Position numbers and translations under genes: made by a program
From: Bifidobacteriaceae bacterium
GTDB lineage: Bacteria; Actinomycetota; Actinomycetes; Actinomycetales; WQXJ01
Reading direction: 5' to 3'
NCBI GenBank assembly: GCA_031266115.1
Contig: JAISBQ010000196.1
Span: 1-7,834 of the forward strand
Length of the DNA: 7,834 bases
Notes under the pieces: model-generated
Seen by the model: only the letters and a program-made list of their open reading frames with translations
Database searches by the model: none
What the model was told of the DNA's origin: nothing
Shown: piece by piece, positions 5,696 through 7,834 of the stretch
Layout: the number at the start of each line of letters is the position of its first letter
Position numbering within the stretch: position 1 is the stretch's first letter

Positions 5696-6760
5696 TCATC
5701 CCTCCTTCGGGGTGTAGGTGGTGGCAATTGACCCGACGATGGCGTCCCCCACCTCACGCGTGGAACGCCGCATCCCGCCTCGCCCGGCGAGGTCGCCGGC
5801 GACGGCGGCTTCGACCGCCGCCGCCGGCCCGGCGAGGCCGAGGTGGTCGAGTAGCATGCCGGCCGACAGGATCGCGGCCGTCGGGTCCGCCACACCCAGT
5901 CCGGCGATGTCGGGGGCTGACCCGTGGACCGGTTCGAACATGGACGGATAGGTTCGCTCGGGGTTGATGTTTCCCGAGGCGGCAAGGCCAATCCCGCCAC
6001 TGACGGCCGCGGCCAGATCGGTGATGATGTCGCCGAACAGGTTGTCGGTTACCACGACATCGAACCGTGCGGGATCGGTGACGAGGTAAATGGTGGCGGC
6101 GTCGACGTGCAGATAGTCGGTGGCAACATCCGGATACTCGGCTCCGATCTCCTCGACGGTCCGGCGCCACAGGTGCCCCGCGTGAACCAACACGTTGTGC
6201 TTGTGGACCAAGGTCAACCGCTTGCGCTCGCGCCGCGAGGCTCGCTCGAAGGCGTCACGCACGGCCCGGCGCGCCCCGAACGCTGTGTTGACGGACACCT
6301 CGGTCGCGATCTCGTGCACTGTTCGGGTGCGCACCGCCCCGCCGTTACCCACGTAGGGGCCCTCGGTCCCTTCGCGGACCACCACGAAGTCGACGGAGCC
6401 GGGATTGGCGAGCGGAGAGGTCACACCACGGTAGAGCTTGGCCGGACGCAGGTTGACGTACTGGTCGAAGGCGAAGCGCACCCGCAGGAGCAGGCCCCGC
6501 TCCAACACGCCGCTCGGCACCGATGGATCGCCCACGGCACCAAGCAGGATCGCATCGTGGGTGGCCAGCGCGTCCAGATCCGCCTCGCTCAGAGTCTCAC
6601 CGGTGCGGTGCCAACGGTCCGCGCCGAGGTCGAACCGGGTGGTCCGCAGTCCGGTACCAGTCCCGCCGAGCGCAGTCTCGAGCGCGCGTACGGCCTGGTC
6701 GGTCACCTCCGGCCCAATCCCATCGCCGGGGATGACGGCGACGTCGATCGTCTGGCTCAT
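5696..6760 (-). CDS. leuB: 3-isopropylmalate dehydrogenase
   Basis: This enzyme oxidatively decarboxylates (2R,3S)-3-isopropylmalate to 4-methyl-2-oxopentanoate with NAD+ in leucine synthesis. In the citramalate route the same class of enzyme converts 3-methylmalate to 2-oxobutanoate, which fits the cimA gene downstream. From ATG 6760 the product is 354 residues, the usual length. Seen in order: the N-terminal VIPGDGIGPEV (9-19), catalytic lysine region HKHNVL (186-191, K187), metal-binding DNLFGDIITD (239-248, with D239, D243 and D247) and the coenzyme-binding EPVHGSAPDIAG (276-287). The ATG overlaps the ilvC stop as ATGA, and only a weak GAGG lies about 13 nt upstream, so translation probably depends on ilvC. 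The frame stays open 94 codons upstream, but that is Arg-rich shadow inside ilvC. Confidence 0.97.
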   Translation of the reverse strand: MSQTIDVAVIPGDGIGPEVTDQAVRALETALGGTGTGLRTTRFDLGADRWHRTGETLSEADLDALATHDAILLGAVGDPSVPSGVLERGLLLRVRFAFDQYVNLRPAKLYRGVTSPLANPGSVDFVVVREGTEGPYVGNGGAVRTRTVHEIATEVSVNTAFGARRAVRDAFERASRRERKRLTLVHKHNVLVHAGHLWRRTVEEIGAEYPDVATDYLHVDAATIYLVTDPARFDVVVTDNLFGDIITDLAAAVSGGIGLAASGNINPERTYPSMFEPVHGSAPDIAGLGVADPTAAILSAGMLLDHLGLAGPAAAVEAAVAGDLAGRGGMRRSTREVGDAIVGSIATTYTPKEG

Positions 6761-7785
6761 CGCGATGCCGAGCCCTCGGTGTAGTCCGCGTCCGTCGGCC
6801 TGACCCAGGCGAACAGTGTGCGCAACTCGCGGCCCACAGCCTCGATGGGGTGGGATTCGCCCGCCGCGCGCAGAGCCGCGAACTCGGGGCCTCCGGCGTC
6901 CTGGTCGGCGATGAACCGGGCGGCGAACGCGCCGGACCTGATGTCCGCCAGAACATCGGCCATGTGGGCCTTGACGGCCGGATCGATCACCCGCGGCCCT
7001 GAGACATAGTCGCCGTATTCGGCCGTGTCGGACACGGACCACCGCATCTTGGAGATGCCTCCCTCGTACATGAGGTCGACAATCAGCTTAAGTTCGTGGA
7101 GCACCTCGAAGTAGGCGATCTCTGGCTGGTAGCCGGCGTCGGTCAGGGTCTCGAAACCGGCCTGGACCAGGTGGGAGACGCCGCCGCACAGGACTGACTG
7201 CTCGCCGAACAGGTCGGTCTCGGTCTCCTCGGTGAAGGTGGTGGCCAGGCCGGCGGCACGCAGGCCCCCCAATGCCTTGGCGTAGGCGAGGGCGAGCGGG
7301 AACGCCCCGCCCGTGGCATCCCTCTCCACCGCCACCAACACCGGCACGCCGCGGCCATCCACGTATTCGCGGCGCACCAGGTGGCCGGGGCCCTTGGGGG
7401 CGACCATGGCGACATCAACGCCATCGGGCGCCGAGATATAGCCGAACCGAATGTTGAACCCATGGGCGAAGAACAGGGCATCGCCGGGGTTCAGCGCCGG
7501 GGCGACCGCCTCGGCGTACACCCGGCGCGCCACGTGGTCGGGGACCAGCATCATGATGAGGTCGGCCTCGGCGGCCGCCTGCGAAGGGGTCACGACGCGC
7601 AGGCCCTCGTCGGCCGCCTTGGACCGGGAGCGCGAACCCTCAGTCAGGCCGACTCTCACGTCCACACCCGAATCGCGCAGGTTGAGCGCGTGGGCGTGGC
7701 CCTGGGAGCCGTAGCCGAGAATGGCCACTGTGCGGCCTTGGATGATGCCAAGATCGGCGTCGTCGTCGTAGTAGAGCTGTGCCAC
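6757..7785 (-). CDS. ilvC: Ketol-acid reductoisomerase (class I)
   Basis: This Mg2+- and NADPH-dependent enzyme isomerises and reduces 2-acetolactate and 2-aceto-2-hydroxybutanoate, the shared second step of valine/leucine and isoleucine synthesis. The product is 342 residues from GTG 7785, a typical class I length. Residues 24-34 (GYGSQGHAHAL) form the dinucleotide-binding loop, and the Ser/Arg-rich GSRSRS (50-55) is the segment that usually favours NADPH. The catalytic region includes AHGFN (107-111) and APKGPGH (129-135). The knotted C-terminal domain has the metal-binding DLFGEQ (191-196) and E227 and E231 in FEVLHELK. GTG 7785 was chosen because AAGGAGA lies 9 nt upstream and the family normally begins MAQLYYD; a TTG at 7809 lies ahead of that site. 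It is the first gene of the visible operon. ilvB and ilvN, often upstream, would lie outside the window. Confidence 0.98.
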   Translation of the reverse strand: MAQLYYDDDADLGIIQGRTVAILGYGSQGHAHALNLRDSGVDVRVGLTEGSRSRSKAADEGLRVVTPSQAAAEADLIMMLVPDHVARRVYAEAVAPALNPGDALFFAHGFNIRFGYISAPDGVDVAMVAPKGPGHLVRREYVDGRGVPVLVAVERDATGGAFPLALAYAKALGGLRAAGLATTFTEETETDLFGEQSVLCGGVSHLVQAGFETLTDAGYQPEIAYFEVLHELKLIVDLMYEGGISKMRWSVSDTAEYGDYVSGPRVIDPAVKAHMADVLADIRSGAFAARFIADQDAGGPEFAALRAAGESHPIEAVGRELRTLFAWVRPTDADYTEGSASR

Positions 7786-7834
7786 GGGAAATCGTCTCCT
7801 TGTCGACAAGTGGTGGATGGTGAACGGTGGGGTG
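7786..7834 (-). promoter_or_regulatory. ilvC leader fragment with ribosome binding site
   Basis: Only 49 bp upstream of ilvC are visible. AAGGAGA (minus, 7801-7795) sits 9 nt before the GTG start. The GTCGAC at 7802-7807 is a simple palindrome. No leader peptide, attenuator hairpin or promoter can be judged from so short a piece. Confidence 0.6.

Noticed and set aside
4787..5731. A 314-codon + strand frame opposite ilvE.
   Set aside because: The product is low in hydrophobic structure and rich in His/Arg/Pro, lies wholly over a clear ilvE gene, and has no ribosome binding site I can defend.
6761..7042. A 94-codon N-terminal extension of leuB.
   Set aside because: It overlaps ilvC in another frame, is Arg-rich with no LeuB similarity, and the family begins at MSQTIDVAVIPGDG.
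7786..7809. Upstream TTG start for ilvC at 7809.
   Set aside because: It lies on the far side of the AAGGAGA site that fits GTG 7785, and the extra residues are not part of the conserved IlvC N-terminus.

Overview
The window comes from a high-GC actinomycete-like bacterium (Actinomycetota), judged from the strong G/C bias at third codon positions, GTG starts, strong AGGAGG-type ribosome binding sites and the look of the IlvC, LeuB and CimA proteins. I cannot name a genus. Every gene I accept is on the minus strand, so transcription runs from high to low coordinates.

Region 1 (7834 to about 2821) is a branched-chain amino acid cluster in transcription order ilvC, leuB, ilvE, cimA. The first three are tightly packed: ilvC and leuB share an ATGA overlap, and the leuB stop lies 3 bp before the ilvE start. 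cimA follows after about 88 bp with its own strong ribosome binding site. The set supports the threonine-independent isoleucine route. CimA makes citramalate from pyruvate and acetyl-CoA, LeuB (with LeuCD encoded elsewhere) takes it to 2-oxobutanoate, and IlvC and IlvE complete isoleucine and valine synthesis. LeuB and IlvE also serve leucine.

Region 2 (2820 to 1651) holds a lipoate-protein ligase family gene. Its accessory domain lies before the catalytic domain, the reverse of the E. coli LplA order. The cimA-lplA junction carries a perfect 27-bp direct repeat with a 61-bp period.

Region 3 (1650 to 1) is a decayed-looking two-component module. It has a short signal-peptide ORF whose reading frame does not continue plausibly. 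Next comes a sensor histidine kinase gene broken by a frame change near 965 and an in-frame TAG at 315-317. Last is the first nine codons of a response regulator, overlapping the kinase stop by ATGA and leaving the window. The roughly 110-bp intergenic stretch ahead of the module contains three ATGAGA-like repeats at exact 11-bp spacing, the layout bound by OmpR/PhoB-type response regulators. It also contains a GNRA-loop hairpin and a 10-bp inverted repeat that could cover the ribosome binding region of the signal-peptide ORF. Apart from the kinase lesions, this intergenic stretch is the least ordinary part of the window. I see no new defence, mobile or CRISPR system here.
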